A DNA stretch of 64,000 bases from Gammaproteobacteria bacterium (lineage in GTDB: Bacteria; Pseudomonadota; Gammaproteobacteria; Steroidobacterales; JABDKV01), in assembly GCA_029862165.1 (NCBI GenBank), contig JAOTXU010000003.1, forward strand, positions 62,001-126,000. The letters are read 5' to 3'. Under the pieces are notes generated by a model. The model saw only the letters and a program-made list of their open reading frames with translations, was not told the origin of the DNA and searched no databases. Positions 54,092-63,854 of the stretch are shown piece after piece. Positions within the stretch are counted from its first letter, which is position 1. Each line of letters opens with the position of its first letter. The translations under genes were made by a program, and so were the position numbers.

Positions 54092-55981
54092 ATGCAGTAC
54101 GATGTCGTTCAAAGCAGCTCCCGGCCGGACCAGGTCGTCAGAACGCCAGCACAAATAAAGGCGATTATCGACGAACTGGCCTTGATCCGTCGCCACGCGG
54201 AGAGACTCGAGCAGGATTTCGCTGACGATCTCGCAAAAGTCGATCCCCGGTTTCGCGAAAGCGCGACGAACCTGTTGCACTACATGGCGTTGCGCCACGT
54301 CGATATACGTCCGCTGCAGGTGCGGCTGGCTTCATTGGGGCTGTCATCGCTGGGTCGTTGTGAACGCCATGTCATGGCATCGCTAAAAGCGGTACTGGGC
54401 GTGTTGCAAACGTTGGCGACTGGCGCCAGCGCGGAGCTTGAGACTACGAACCTGGAATTTGCCCAAAGCAGCGAGCGTCTCGACAAACATGCGGCGGAAA
54501 TTCTTGGTTCAGCACCTTCCGGACGCAGCGCCCGCATAATCGTGACACTGGCACCGGAAACCGCCATGAACCAGGAGCTGGTGGCCGGGTTGATGAAAAA
54601 CGGGATGAACGTCGCGCGCATCAATTGCGGTCATGATGACGAGAAAACCTGGTCGGCGATGATCGATAACGTCCGGACAGTCAGCGCTGCTACTGGCAAT
54701 GAATGCAAGATTGTTATGGACCTGGCCGGTCCGCGGTTGCGTACGGGCCCGCTGGCACCGGGCCCGAAAGTGCTGCGACTGCAGCCGCGACGAGACGCAT
54801 TGGGCAGAGTCATTTCCCCGAAGCGCATGCGAATCGCACTCGAGCCGCCGGAGGCAGGCGTAAAGGGCACTGTAATACCGGTGACGGATAAGGCCATCCT
54901 CAAGGCTAAAACCGGGGATTTTCTCAAATTCCGCGACACGCGCGGCAAGCGGCGAAAACTCCGGGTAGTCGGCAGAGACGAGCGTGGGCTGCGTGTCGAG
55001 TGCTACAAGCCAGCCTATATCGAAACGGGAACAAAGTTGACACTAAACCGCCACGTAAAGGGTAACCCGGTCAAGGTCAGAGTGGGCGAACTGCCCGCTA
55101 CCGAACAGCCCATCTTGTTGCACGAGGATGATCAGCTGATCCTGCATAAAGGCACGACACCGGGCCAGCCGGCCGTCATCGATTCCAATGGCGAGGTCAG
55201 TGTGCACGCGCATGTGGCCTGCACTTTGCCGGAGGTATTCCGGTTCGTGCAAGTAGACGAAGCGGTCTTTCTCAACGACGGCAAGATCAAAGGCAATGTG
55301 GAATCTGTCACCGAGGACCGGATTGTTATCAGGGTTACTCACGCCAAGGCCTCGGGGAGCAGACTCCGGGGTAGTAAAGGGATCAACTTCCCCGACAGCG
55401 AATTACATATCGACGGGCTCAGCGACAAAGACAGAGAGGACCTGAAATTTATTGCGGCCAACGCCGACGCTGTTGCTTTTTCATTTGTCAGGAAACCACA
55501 GGACATACTCGATCTCTACCACGAGTTGGAGCAATATCGGTCCACAAACCTGGGCATTATCCTCAAGATCGAAACTGAACAAGGCTTCAATAATCTGGCC
55601 CGATTGTTGTTAACCGCAATGCATGGCTATCCGGTCGGTGTAATGATTGCCAGGGGCGATCTGGCAGTGGAATGTGGCTGGGAGCGGCTTGCCGAAATCC
55701 AGGAAGAGATACTTTGGCTCTGCGAAGCTGCACACGTGCCGGTTATCTGGGCCACGCAGGTGCTGGAAGGCAAAACCAAGAACGGCAATCCGTCACGCGC
55801 AGAGATCAGTGATGCTGCGATGTCACAACGTGCTGATGGCGTGATGCTCAACAAAGGACCACACATTATCGAAGCCGTCCGAATGCTCGATGACATCCTG
55901 CGGCGTATGCAGCATCATCAGGATAGAAAAACCGCGACGCTGGGTAAACTGGCAATTGCCGACGCGCTCGACGACGGATAA
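54092..55981 (+). CDS. Pyruvate kinase-like protein with long N-terminal extension
   Basis: After an extra helical region of ~150 residues, the pyruvate kinase barrel begins at RSARIIVTLAPETAMNQELV and continues with MNVARINCGHDD, KIVMDLAGPRLRTG, a large B-domain-like insert (~230-370), VAFSFVRKPQDILDLYHELE, MIARGDLAVECGWERLAEIQ, PVIWATQVLE and NPSRAEISDAAMSQRADGVM. Pyruvate kinase makes pyruvate and ATP from phosphoenolpyruvate and ADP. Several core motifs differ from the standard ones (RINCGH for RLNFSH, LAGPRLR for TKGPEIR), and the allosteric C-terminal domain is absent. It is a diverged paralogue whose activity is uncertain. The ATG at 54092 has GAGGA upstream; a GTG at 54065 in frame is an alternative. 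Confidence 0.82.
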   Translation: MQYDVVQSSSRPDQVVRTPAQIKAIIDELALIRRHAERLEQDFADDLAKVDPRFRESATNLLHYMALRHVDIRPLQVRLASLGLSSLGRCERHVMASLKAVLGVLQTLATGASAELETTNLEFAQSSERLDKHAAEILGSAPSGRSARIIVTLAPETAMNQELVAGLMKNGMNVARINCGHDDEKTWSAMIDNVRTVSAATGNECKIVMDLAGPRLRTGPLAPGPKVLRLQPRRDALGRVISPKRMRIALEPPEAGVKGTVIPVTDKAILKAKTGDFLKFRDTRGKRRKLRVVGRDERGLRVECYKPAYIETGTKLTLNRHVKGNPVKVRVGELPATEQPILLHEDDQLILHKGTTPGQPAVIDSNGEVSVHAHVACTLPEVFRFVQVDEAVFLNDGKIKGNVESVTEDRIVIRVTHAKASGSRLRGSKGINFPDSELHIDGLSDKDREDLKFIAANADAVAFSFVRKPQDILDLYHELEQYRSTNLGIILKIETEQGFNNLARLLLTAMHGYPVGVMIARGDLAVECGWERLAEIQEEILWLCEAAHVPVIWATQVLEGKTKNGNPSRAEISDAAMSQRADGVMLNKGPHIIEAVRMLDDILRRMQHHQDRKTATLGKLAIADALDDG

Positions 55982-56062
55982 CGTGCAAAGGCACGTGTCG
56001 CGGTCAAAACACTTACACCTGGTGCTTGACCCGTTGCCGAAACACGGTTATCTACAGTTTTG

Positions 56063-56962
56063 ATGAGCATGAGACCAATCAATCTCGCGATAACGCTGGC
56101 ATCGATGTTGCTGGCGGCGTGCACCTCTGTACGCGAGCTGCAGAATCCGGGTTTTTATTCCCGCCAGGTAACCATCGAGTCACGTGGTGTGCAAGTTCCC
56201 GCAACTTATGTGGTGCCGTTGGCAGCGGGCGCGCATCCAGTGTTGGTGATGGCACACGGGCACGGCGGCACTCGCGACGAAGCCGGTGGTTTTGTTCGCG
56301 TAGCAGAAGCGCTTGGCCGACTCGGCGTTGCCTCTATAAGAATGGACTTTCCCGGTTGTGGGGAGTCCACGGAGTCCTTCGCTGAAAACAATCTGGACAA
56401 CATGCTCCGCGATATCAAATCCGCGCGCGCCTACGCGTTGGCACAATCCGGCGCCGACTCAAAACGTGTGGGTTTGCTTGGCTACAGCATTGGTGGTCGG
56501 TTGGCAATGATGGCCACTGGCCAAGATGCCTACACTGCTCTGGCGTTATGGGCTCCGGTCGGCGATCGCGACACGATGGTGCAGTTTCTGGGCGGGCCTG
56601 AGGCCTGGCAACGACACAAGGCCAGCGCGCGAACCCAAGATTCGACTGTTTTCACGACGCCCTGGGGCGACCAGCAACAGCTGGGCATTGAGTTTTTTAC
56701 CGATCTCGAACGCAGTGCGCCGCTGGACTCAATCAAAATGTTTTCCGGTCCGGTCTTGGTTGTCTATGGTGACCAGGATCAGGTAGTCGCACCCCAGGTT
56801 TCTCTCTCGGTGGCCGATGCAGCGCGCGCCAGCGCCCAGGTTGTACGCCGAGAGATAACCGGCGCCGATCACGGATTGGGCTTTTACAGCGGCGAAGCGG
56901 CACACGCGGCTCAAGTAATCAGTACGACTGTGCGTTTCTTAAGCAAAAGTCTCGCCCAGTAG
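56063..56962 (+). CDS. Alpha/beta-hydrolase lipoprotein
   Basis: The signal peptide ends at the lipobox LLAAC (Cys20). The fold has the HGHGGTRDEAGG oxyanion region, the nucleophile Ser142 in GYSIGGR, an acid in VVYGDQDQVV and His in GADHGLGF. Such dienelactone-hydrolase-like enzymes cleave esters or peptides; this one should act at the membrane outside the cytoplasm. ATG codons at 56063 and 56069 are both possible. It is followed by a TonB receptor gene on the same strand ~130 bp downstream. The substrate is unknown. Confidence 0.85.
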   Translation: MSMRPINLAITLASMLLAACTSVRELQNPGFYSRQVTIESRGVQVPATYVVPLAAGAHPVLVMAHGHGGTRDEAGGFVRVAEALGRLGVASIRMDFPGCGESTESFAENNLDNMLRDIKSARAYALAQSGADSKRVGLLGYSIGGRLAMMATGQDAYTALALWAPVGDRDTMVQFLGGPEAWQRHKASARTQDSTVFTTPWGDQQQLGIEFFTDLERSAPLDSIKMFSGPVLVVYGDQDQVVAPQVSLSVADAARASAQVVRREITGADHGLGFYSGEAAHAAQVISTTVRFLSKSLAQ

Positions 56963-57094
56963 TACCCAGCCATAATGCATTGCAGCATTTTTTATGGTGC
57001 TGCGAATGTTGAAACATTTGCTGCCGGTAGGTTTAAGCGCCAATATTCCCATCCAGCGCAGCTCGATTTAACGATTCACTATAAGGGGATCATC

Positions 57095-59257
57095 GTGGGA
57101 AACAGCAATCTGACATCAGTCGCCGTCATCGCCATTGCGAGCCTCGCACTGAACGGTGTGGCCATGGCTGCCGAGGAAGCAACAGTTTTTGAAGAGGTCA
57201 CGGTAACAGCCAAGAAACGCGAACAAAGTATTTATGAAGTGCCTACCTCAATCAGCGCGTTTTCTGCGGCAACGATCGAAAAGCAGGGCATCGTTGACTT
57301 AACCGATGTCGGCAAGTTTGTACCTAACCTGAACGTGACTGGGTTTTCTGCCGGTCATACTTCGTCGGTCAACCCGTTTATACGTGGAATCGGCTTGCAG
57401 GATCACCTTATAACAACCGACCCCGGTGTCGGTGTGTATATCGACGGTGTGTACCTGGGTCGGCAAGTAGGCCAGAACTGGGGTCTGGCCAATGTCGAGC
57501 GTATCGAAGTATTGCGTGGCCCGCAGGGAACCCTGTGGGGTCGCAATACAATTGGTGGTGCTGTCAATATCATTACCCGAAAACCTGGCAAAGATGTCGG
57601 CAGCTCGATGAGTTTGGAATTGGGTAGTCGTGGACGCGTGACTGCGGAGTTTTACAGCGACACGCAACTTAGTGACGACACCGCTGTGTCAATATCAGGT
57701 TCATTTACCCGTCGCGATGGTCTAGGCGAGTTTCTAAACCTGCCTAATGCCGAAGCTGACGTCGGCGAATTGCAGGATATTGCCAGCCGCCTGGCATTCC
57801 AGTGGAACCCTACTGACCGTTTAAGTCTGTTGTTAACCGCTGACGGCAACCAGGGGCGTAACGGCATGCGCCCCTATACGACACTGATCGACGAGCTACC
57901 CAATGGTGCAGTTTTTGGCGCCGGTTTTCGCAACTCCGATGTGTCCGCCGACCCATACGATAACAACACTGGTGAAGTCGATCAGACTGCAGTAACCAAC
58001 AAGGCTTTTGGCGTGTCGCTGACCGCAGATCTGGAGCTAAACGACAACTTAAACGCGAAATTAATCATTAGTGATCGGCACTCGGAATATGAGAGCGGTC
58101 TTGATGACGATGCGTTTATCGACGACTTCTTATCTTTTCCCGAGGTCGGTGAGGCCGATCAGACCTCAATCGAAATACAGCTCAACGGTGAGTACGGCGA
58201 TTGGGATTTTGTCAGCGGTATTTACTTTTTTGACGAAGAAGGCCAGAACGACCAGGATCCGAATATCTTCCTGGGCGGCGCGGGCGATTTCCTCCTCAGT
58301 CAGGACGCCCAGAGCCGGGCCATTTATGGCAATGTTGGTTTTGCCGTATCCGACCGGCTGCGTGTCTCCGGCGGTCTGCGTTATACCGAAGATGAAAAAG
58401 ACGCAAAAATTAATATCAATTCCAGTTTGATCGATACCGGCGCCGGACGCGATTGGGACGAGTTGAGTTGGGATCTGTCTGCCTCACTCGATCTCAATAA
58501 CGACATGAACGTTTATGGCAGCATAGCCAACGGCTATCAGTCCGGTCAGTTCCCGCCGCGGCCGTTTTGTTTGTTCGGGTCCCTGGACTTCGACCAACCG
58601 GGCAATGTCAGTCAGCCAAACTGTTTCGTGGCTAATGAAAACATTACTGCGACCAACTATGAGATTGGTATCAAGGGTACACCGTTTGAGAATCTGAAAC
58701 TTAGCGTCGCCGGATTTTTTACTGACTACTCCGATTTGCCTTATCAGGTCAGTACGACTGCGGGTATGGGATTTGATACCCGAAATATTATTGTCGATCA
58801 GGAATCGACGGGTCTCGAGATCGAAGGCTCCTGGGCAGTTGCGGACAATTTCTACGTGCATGGCTCACTCGGGCTCATCGACGTGGATGTCGACGATCCA
58901 ACCGCAGTGGCTCCACTGACACCGGAGACCACGATGTCGTTAAGTCCAGAGTTCACGGTGCCATTGGCCAACGGTGGCGAAATGACTTACCGTGCTGACT
59001 GGTCGTTTCGTGATGACATGTTTGGAGAGCCGACTGCAGATCCGGGTCGGTTCACCTTCATCGACAGCCGTGACCTGATCAACTTTGACATCAGCTACAA
59101 ATCGCCGCGTGGCGACTGGACCGTCGGGTTGTACGGACGCAACGTAACCGATGAGCGTTACGACAACGCCCGGCTTAATACCGGCGACTACATCCTTGTC
59201 ATGCTGAGTAATGACGCCAGCGAATTTGGTTTACGCTTTACCAACGAGTTTAACTAA
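57095..59257 (+). CDS. TonB-dependent outer-membrane receptor
   Basis: The GTG at 57095 has AAGGGG seven bases upstream and begins a normal signal peptide (VAVIAIASLALNGVAMAA); the open frame extends upstream to 56975 without coding look. A TonB box (FEEVTVTAKK) precedes the plug domain (VPTSISAFSAATIEKQGIVD, ... VERIEVLRGPQGTLWGRNTI) and a 22-strand-type barrel that ends in a terminal aromatic strand (FGLRFTNEF). These receptors import siderophores, vitamins or glycans. The sequence is of the broad CirA/Fiu-like type; the ligand cannot be named. The next gene is a phytase-like esterase, suggesting a linked uptake function for an organic phosphate or ester. Confidence 0.92.
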   Translation: MGNSNLTSVAVIAIASLALNGVAMAAEEATVFEEVTVTAKKREQSIYEVPTSISAFSAATIEKQGIVDLTDVGKFVPNLNVTGFSAGHTSSVNPFIRGIGLQDHLITTDPGVGVYIDGVYLGRQVGQNWGLANVERIEVLRGPQGTLWGRNTIGGAVNIITRKPGKDVGSSMSLELGSRGRVTAEFYSDTQLSDDTAVSISGSFTRRDGLGEFLNLPNAEADVGELQDIASRLAFQWNPTDRLSLLLTADGNQGRNGMRPYTTLIDELPNGAVFGAGFRNSDVSADPYDNNTGEVDQTAVTNKAFGVSLTADLELNDNLNAKLIISDRHSEYESGLDDDAFIDDFLSFPEVGEADQTSIEIQLNGEYGDWDFVSGIYFFDEEGQNDQDPNIFLGGAGDFLLSQDAQSRAIYGNVGFAVSDRLRVSGGLRYTEDEKDAKININSSLIDTGAGRDWDELSWDLSASLDLNNDMNVYGSIANGYQSGQFPPRPFCLFGSLDFDQPGNVSQPNCFVANENITATNYEIGIKGTPFENLKLSVAGFFTDYSDLPYQVSTTAGMGFDTRNIIVDQESTGLEIEGSWAVADNFYVHGSLGLIDVDVDDPTAVAPLTPETTMSLSPEFTVPLANGGEMTYRADWSFRDDMFGEPTADPGRFTFIDSRDLINFDISYKSPRGDWTVGLYGRNVTDERYDNARLNTGDYILVMLSNDASEFGLRFTNEFN

Positions 59258-59267
59258 TTGAACTGTG

Positions 59268-59289
59268 GGAGCGGCAAGGATGCCGCTCC
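59268..59289 (+). terminator. Hairpin between TonB receptor and phytase-like gene
   Basis: A 9-bp perfect stem (ggagcggca/tgccgctcc) with a 4-nt loop lies directly after the receptor stop codon. It has no T-run, so it may be an attenuator, an mRNA-stabilising hairpin or a repeat element rather than a full terminator. Confidence 0.5.
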
Positions 59290-59305
59290 TGGGGGACACA
59301 CCCCA

Positions 59306-60409
59306 TTGCGGGACATCAGTCGAGCTGTTCTCGTATTTATGGCGCTAACTTGTGCCGCGTGCGTGCACAGCGGTGGATGGTCTGGCGGCGGCGTCACGCT
59401 GGAATTTATCGGCGAGGCGACTTTTCCGACAGGTTTTCAGTACAAGGGTTACGAGGTCGGCGGTCTGTCGGGTATTGACTACGATCCGGTAACCGACCGT
59501 TACATCGTGATCAGCGACGATCGGGCGCAATATGGCCCCGTGCGCTTTTTCGATTTACAGGTTGATCTTTCCGACGGGGTACTGGATCCGGGCGATGTTG
59601 TTTTTGCTGGGGTTACGCAGATCCTCGACAAGGATGGGGATTTGTTTAAGCCGTTATCGGTAGATCCCGAGGCTATCCGTTTTTCGCCGCTACCCGACAG
59701 AATAGTGTGGACCAGCGAAGGTGATACCGATGTAGCGCCATTCGTACGGGTCATGACCCGAGATGGCATTCACATCGATGAGTTCATTCCACCGGTGAAG
59801 TACTGGCCAACGGCGACGGCAGGCACGCGCAGAAACATGACATTCGAGAGTCTCACTTTTGGTCATGATCCGCGCTCTTTGTTGACTGCAACCGAGAATG
59901 CGCTGCGTCAGGACGGGCCACACGCGTCGTTGTCGGAGGGCAGCCCTGTGCGTGTCCTGGTACTGGATGCCGGCAATGGCGAACCGCAGGCCGAGTACGT
60001 TTATCGCACCGAAGCGGTCGCGACTGCCCCGGAACCGGCCGATGGGTTTGCGACCAATGGTCTGGTTGAATTGTTGACCTTCGACAACGAACGCTTCATG
60101 GCATTGGAGCGTTCGTATTCGACCGGCGTCGGCAACACCGTCAGGTTGTTTCTGACCGCTACTAAGCATGCGACCGATGTCCGTGCTATGGATTCGATAG
60201 CGCAACGCAAAATCAGGTTCATGCCCAAGGAATTACTCTTCGATCTGGACGAACTGGATCTGGCGCTCGACAACATCGAAGGAATGACGTTCGGGAAAAG
60301 TCTGGCGGACGGGTCACGCACGCTAATTCTGGTTTCGGACAACAACTTCAATAAAAAAGGGGGCCAGTTCACACAATTCCTGGCATTCAGATTGTCCCTG
60401 GACGATTGA
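59306..60409 (+). CDS. Esterase-like phytase-family lipoprotein
   Basis: The sequence YEVGGLSGIDYDPVTDRYIVI SDD-type opening, SVDPEAIRFSP, TFESLTFG, LVELLTFDNERFMALERSY and IEGMTFG belong to the esterase-like/phytase-like beta-propeller family, whose members cleave phosphate or other esters outside the cytoplasm. A TTG at 59306 with GGGGGA upstream gives a lipoprotein signal ending TCAAC; the frame is open to 59258, but that start lies inside the hairpin region. The gene follows the TonB receptor on the same strand and may be co-transcribed. The substrate is not fixed by the sequence. It converges with the decarboxylase remnant. Confidence 0.82.
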   Translation: MRDISRAVLVFMALTCAACVHSGGWSGGGVTLEFIGEATFPTGFQYKGYEVGGLSGIDYDPVTDRYIVISDDRAQYGPVRFFDLQVDLSDGVLDPGDVVFAGVTQILDKDGDLFKPLSVDPEAIRFSPLPDRIVWTSEGDTDVAPFVRVMTRDGIHIDEFIPPVKYWPTATAGTRRNMTFESLTFGHDPRSLLTATENALRQDGPHASLSEGSPVRVLVLDAGNGEPQAEYVYRTEAVATAPEPADGFATNGLVELLTFDNERFMALERSYSTGVGNTVRLFLTATKHATDVRAMDSIAQRKIRFMPKELLFDLDELDLALDNIEGMTFGKSLADGSRTLILVSDNNFNKKGGQFTQFLAFRLSLDD

Positions 60410-60434
60410 TCGAGGACTCGAAGGAACTCCGCTA

Positions 60435-61822
60435 CTAACCAGCCAATGCTGCGCGTACCGCGTCCAGCGTGCGTGTGACGTCTTCATCAGTAGTTCGGTA
60501 GTTGCACACCGAAATCCGCATCACTCGCTTGCCGTTCCAGTCAGTACCACCGAACCAGGCCGTGCCGCCATTACGTATGCGTTCGATTACTTCGTCGGTA
60601 CGTTGGTCGTGATTGCCGTCGGCTGAAAGGAATCGTACGAGTCCCTGATTGATTACTGGTTCGGCCATCTTTTCAGCATCGTCCATCGCATCGATTGTGT
60701 CGACCAGTTGACGAGTGATAGCGCAGCAACGGTCGACGATTTCGGCGACACCCGTGCGGCCGAGTTCACGCAATGCTGCATAGACCACAAAGCCTCGGGA
60801 GCGTCGTGACCATTCTGGATTCCAGTCAATCTGGTCGCGTGCCGATTCAGGTGCGGCAACAAAGTAGCCGGCACGCGTTGTCAAAGAGGCAAGATGTGCC
60901 TCGGGGCGTGCAACAAACACAATGCCGCTATCAAACGGTACGTTGAGCCATTTATGCGCATCGGTCGCCCAGGAATCTGCCTGTTCGGCACCGCGTAGCA
61001 GGTGACGATACTTGTCACTCGCCGCGGCCCACAAGCCAAAGGCCCCGTCGATGTGAACCCAGGCGCCGTGTTTGTGTGCCAGCGGACAAATCTGGTCAAA
61101 CGCATCAAACTGGCCGGTGTTCAGATCACCGGCCTGCAAGCAAATAATCGTCGGGCGGCCGGATTCGTGACGCAACATTCTGTTCAGGTCTGGCACCGAC
61201 ATACAGCCGGAATCGTCGCCGGGCACGTATTCGATGTTGTCTAATCCCAAACCCAATAGACTGACGGCACGGTTGATCGATTCGTGCCGCAAGCTGCTCG
61301 CGAATATGCGCATTGGCGCGGCACCGGCCAGACCCTGACGCGTCACGTCCCAATCTTTGTCACTGAGCAGTTGGTGCCGCGCGGCGGCCAATCCAGTGAC
61401 GTGCGCCATCTGGCAACCGGTCACGAATGCAACGATGCATCGGCAGGAAGGCCGAGCAGATCTTTCAACCATCGGCCGGCCACTTCTTCAGCCACACTGG
61501 AAGCAGGTGAGACCGCATAGGTTGCGCCATTTTGGTCCCACGCCGAGGCTAGCCAGTCAGCACCCAATGCTGCGGGCAACGTGCCGCCGATGACCCAGCC
61601 AAAGAAGCGACCTGTCGTGCTGCCAAGTAAACCGGCTTCTGCGTCGCGGGCAAGCTCGTCGATCACTTGCTCGGGTGCGACGCCCTGGTCGGTTAACTCC
61701 TTATCTAACGCTTTACGTAGTTGCTGTAAGGTTGCCGTAACGGCAACAGGTCGCTCGTCCAGGCTATCGAGAAAGGCCTGTGCGTGCATGACTGCATGTT
61801 CAAGGGCTGGATGGCTCGACAT
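60435..61822 (-). pseudogene. PLP-dependent group II (aromatic amino acid-type) decarboxylase, frameshifted
   Basis: The N-terminal part (from ATG 61822, HPALEHAVMHAQAFLDSLDE ... LKDLLGLPADAS) stops at 61421. The rest continues in another frame from VAFVTGCQMAHVTGLAAARH to the end at 60435, with the PLP lysine in ATDAHKWLNVPFDSG. Inserting one G near 61433 on the minus strand (ATCGTTGC to ATCGGTTGC) joins DAS to VAFVTG and restores a normal ~460-residue aspartate/aromatic-L-amino-acid decarboxylase. All active-site parts of the second half are present. Either the gene is a recent pseudogene or the base is a sequencing error. The native substrate (glutamate, tyrosine, tryptophan or others) is not clear. 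Confidence 0.85.
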
Positions 61823-62193
61823 TGCTGTTTCCTTATGGTTGCGCCGACCGGTTAGGTTATCTTGAATTCACACATTGAGGCTGATTTCACGGTTCGCAAC
61901 AGCATCAGTCACTTCAAGGCGAGGGCGTTGTCTGCCCTACCCGGACTGCCGGACGACCGCTGTGCAACTCTTCCTATCGCAATGCAACATCAGGGATGGA
62001 GCCTGAAAACCGACGTCCCCGTAGCAACCTGGCGCACAAGCGCCTATATTTATCGTATCAGAGGGGGGCGATGCATCTGGTTGTTTCAGATCAAGAATAT
62101 TCTGAGCCATACCGTTTGGGCAGAGGACTTGTGGCCGGGCCAAGCGACTACAAGGTGATGCAGCAACCTCAATCGGCGCCAGGTTATTAGTCA
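61823..62193 (+). other. 371-bp region before the phosphatase gene
   Basis: It separates the divergent decarboxylase and phosphatase genes and should hold both promoters. A plus-strand open frame (61862-62158) has no recognisable content. No riboswitch or strong hairpin was seen. Confidence 0.45.
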
Positions 62194-63444
62194 TTGAACA
62201 CACCGAACGAAATTTCACGCGAATCGCTGGTACAGATTCTTGAGATCATGCACCGGCTGGCGGCACCCGAAGCGATGCCGGAACTATTACGCGAGATTAT
62301 CGAGGTTGGCAAAGTGGCCATTGTGGCCGAGGCCGGCGTGTTGTGGTTGCTGGATCGAAAGTCGCAGGAGTTGGTGATGGTGGCTCCACCGGCAGATCCA
62401 CCTGCAAGACTAGGGTTCGGCATAGGTTGGGCCGGCGAATGCGCCGATAATCATCAAATCACCAACATTCATGACTGCCGTGACGACGGGCGTTTTCAAG
62501 AGCACCCGGTTCACGCAGCGGGTTTCGAAACGCGTTCGTTACTCAATGTGCCGATACTGGGGCAGGAAGAATCGTTGCTTGGCGTGATGCAATGGCTAGG
62601 CGAGGAGGTCGGTCAGTTTGACGAGCACGATGAATGGATTGGACCCGCACTCGCGGCGCAGGCCGCTGTTGCGATTCAGCATTCCTACATGACCGACGAA
62701 TTACTCGCCAACGCCATTTTGGCGCAGGAAGTAGCCGTTGCCCGTGAGATCCAGATAAGTACTTTGCCAAAAGTTATGCCAGACGTGCCGGGTTACGATC
62801 TCTACGGACACTTTCTGCCTACGGATCACACAGGGGGCGATTTGTATGACCTGGTCGTACTCGACGGCAAGGTGTTCATGTTGTTGGGTGATGCGACTGG
62901 TCACGGTTTTGGCCCCGCATTGTCAGCGACTCAAATGCAGGCAATGTTACGGGTTGCTTTCCGGTTGGGTGCCAGCCTGGATCAGGCTTATATACAGGTC
63001 AACAATCAGTTAAACGAAGATCTGCCCGACGACCGGTTTATCACCGCTTTTATCGGCTTTCTTGATCCACAAACACACGAAGTGGAATTTCATTCAGGTG
63101 GTCAGGGACCGATTCTGCATTTCTGCGCCGCGAGTGGTAAGTGCGAATGGTACAAGCCGACCAGTTTTCCGGTAGGGATCATGGAACTCGATGGAACCGA
63201 CGGAGCGCAGCGACTGAAACTGGAGCCAGGAGACATACTCGCCCTCATATCTGATGGTGTCTACGAGTACACGACGCTTGACGGCGCCGAATTTGGTGAG
63301 GAGCGCGTGGCAGACGTGATCAGGAACGGTCATGCCCTGGAGATGTCGGAGCTCAGTCAGCGGCTCGTCGATGCGGCTTTTGAATTTGGCGGCGAAGCGC
63401 CACAAGCGGACGACATCACTCTGGTGCTGGTCCGACGGGAGTAG
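62194..63444 (+). CDS. GAF-domain PP2C-type serine/threonine phosphatase (SpoIIE/RsbU-like)
   Basis: Residues ~1-160 form a GAF sensor domain (ILEIMHRLAAPEAMPELLRE, GIGWAGECADNHQITNIHDC, SLLNVPILGQEESLLGVMQW). A linker helix (QEVAVAREIQISTLPKVMP) leads to the SpoIIE-type PP2C domain with metal-binding DHTGGDLYDLVVLDG, MLLGDATGHGFGPALSAT and the late ISDGVYEYTTLDG motif. Such phosphatases act on STAS-domain anti-anti-sigma proteins. The TTG start at 62194 has AGG upstream. The next two genes encode an anti-sigma-type kinase and a STAS protein, its likely target. The signal sensed by the GAF domain is unknown. Confidence 0.92.
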   Translation: MNTPNEISRESLVQILEIMHRLAAPEAMPELLREIIEVGKVAIVAEAGVLWLLDRKSQELVMVAPPADPPARLGFGIGWAGECADNHQITNIHDCRDDGRFQEHPVHAAGFETRSLLNVPILGQEESLLGVMQWLGEEVGQFDEHDEWIGPALAAQAAVAIQHSYMTDELLANAILAQEVAVAREIQISTLPKVMPDVPGYDLYGHFLPTDHTGGDLYDLVVLDGKVFMLLGDATGHGFGPALSATQMQAMLRVAFRLGASLDQAYIQVNNQLNEDLPDDRFITAFIGFLDPQTHEVEFHSGGQGPILHFCAASGKCEWYKPTSFPVGIMELDGTDGAQRLKLEPGDILALISDGVYEYTTLDGAEFGEERVADVIRNGHALEMSELSQRLVDAAFEFGGEAPQADDITLVLVRRE

Positions 63445-63448
63445 ATTA

Positions 63449-63850
63449 ATGCAACGAAAATTTTCAAGAAGCTTTGACGAGATTAAGGAAATTGTTTTCT
63501 TCACCGAGCAGTTTTTCAAGAAACACGATATCGACACTTCCAAGCGTTATCTTGTCGATCTCTGCGTGGAGGAAATATTTGTTAATATGGTGACATACGA
63601 TACTGAGACCGATGCCGATATTCTTATAGAGATGTTGCCACATGAGAACGGTGTTGAAGTAAGTCTGACGGATTATGGCGTAGAGCGTTTCGACCCACGC
63701 GAAGCCGGTTCAGTAGATATCAACGCACCGCTCGAGCAACGTACGCCGGGTGGGCTCGGGCTCTACCTAGTCCTCAAGATGGTTGATGAGATTCATTACG
63801 AATATAAGAATCGCACTAGCAAGATCAGTTTCGTCGCAGGTGGGAAATAA
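63449..63850 (+). CDS. Anti-sigma regulatory factor, serine kinase (RsbW-like ATPase)
   Basis: The 133-residue protein has the GHKL/HATPase fold of RsbW-type kinases: an N box (VDLCVEEIFVNMVTYD), a DYG motif in VSLTDYGVERFDP, and a Gly-rich lid (TPGGLGLYLVLKMVDEI). Kinases of this kind bind a sigma factor or other partner and phosphorylate the STAS antagonist. The ATG at 63449 is 4 bp after the phosphatase stop; the open frame upstream overlaps that gene and is not used. It is followed 4 bp later by the STAS gene. Confidence 0.9.
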   Translation: MQRKFSRSFDEIKEIVFFTEQFFKKHDIDTSKRYLVDLCVEEIFVNMVTYDTETDADILIEMLPHENGVEVSLTDYGVERFDPREAGSVDINAPLEQRTPGGLGLYLVLKMVDEIHYEYKNRTSKISFVAGGK

Positions 63851-63854
63851 GAAC

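Noticed and set aside
55981-55996. acgtgc/gcacgt hairpin after the pyruvate-kinase-like gene
   Set aside because: The stem is only six base pairs and no T-run follows, so it was not called a terminator.
61862-62158. Plus-strand frame of 98 residues before the phosphatase gene
   Set aside because: It has no domain, no plausible ribosome-binding site and a composition unlike neighbouring proteins.
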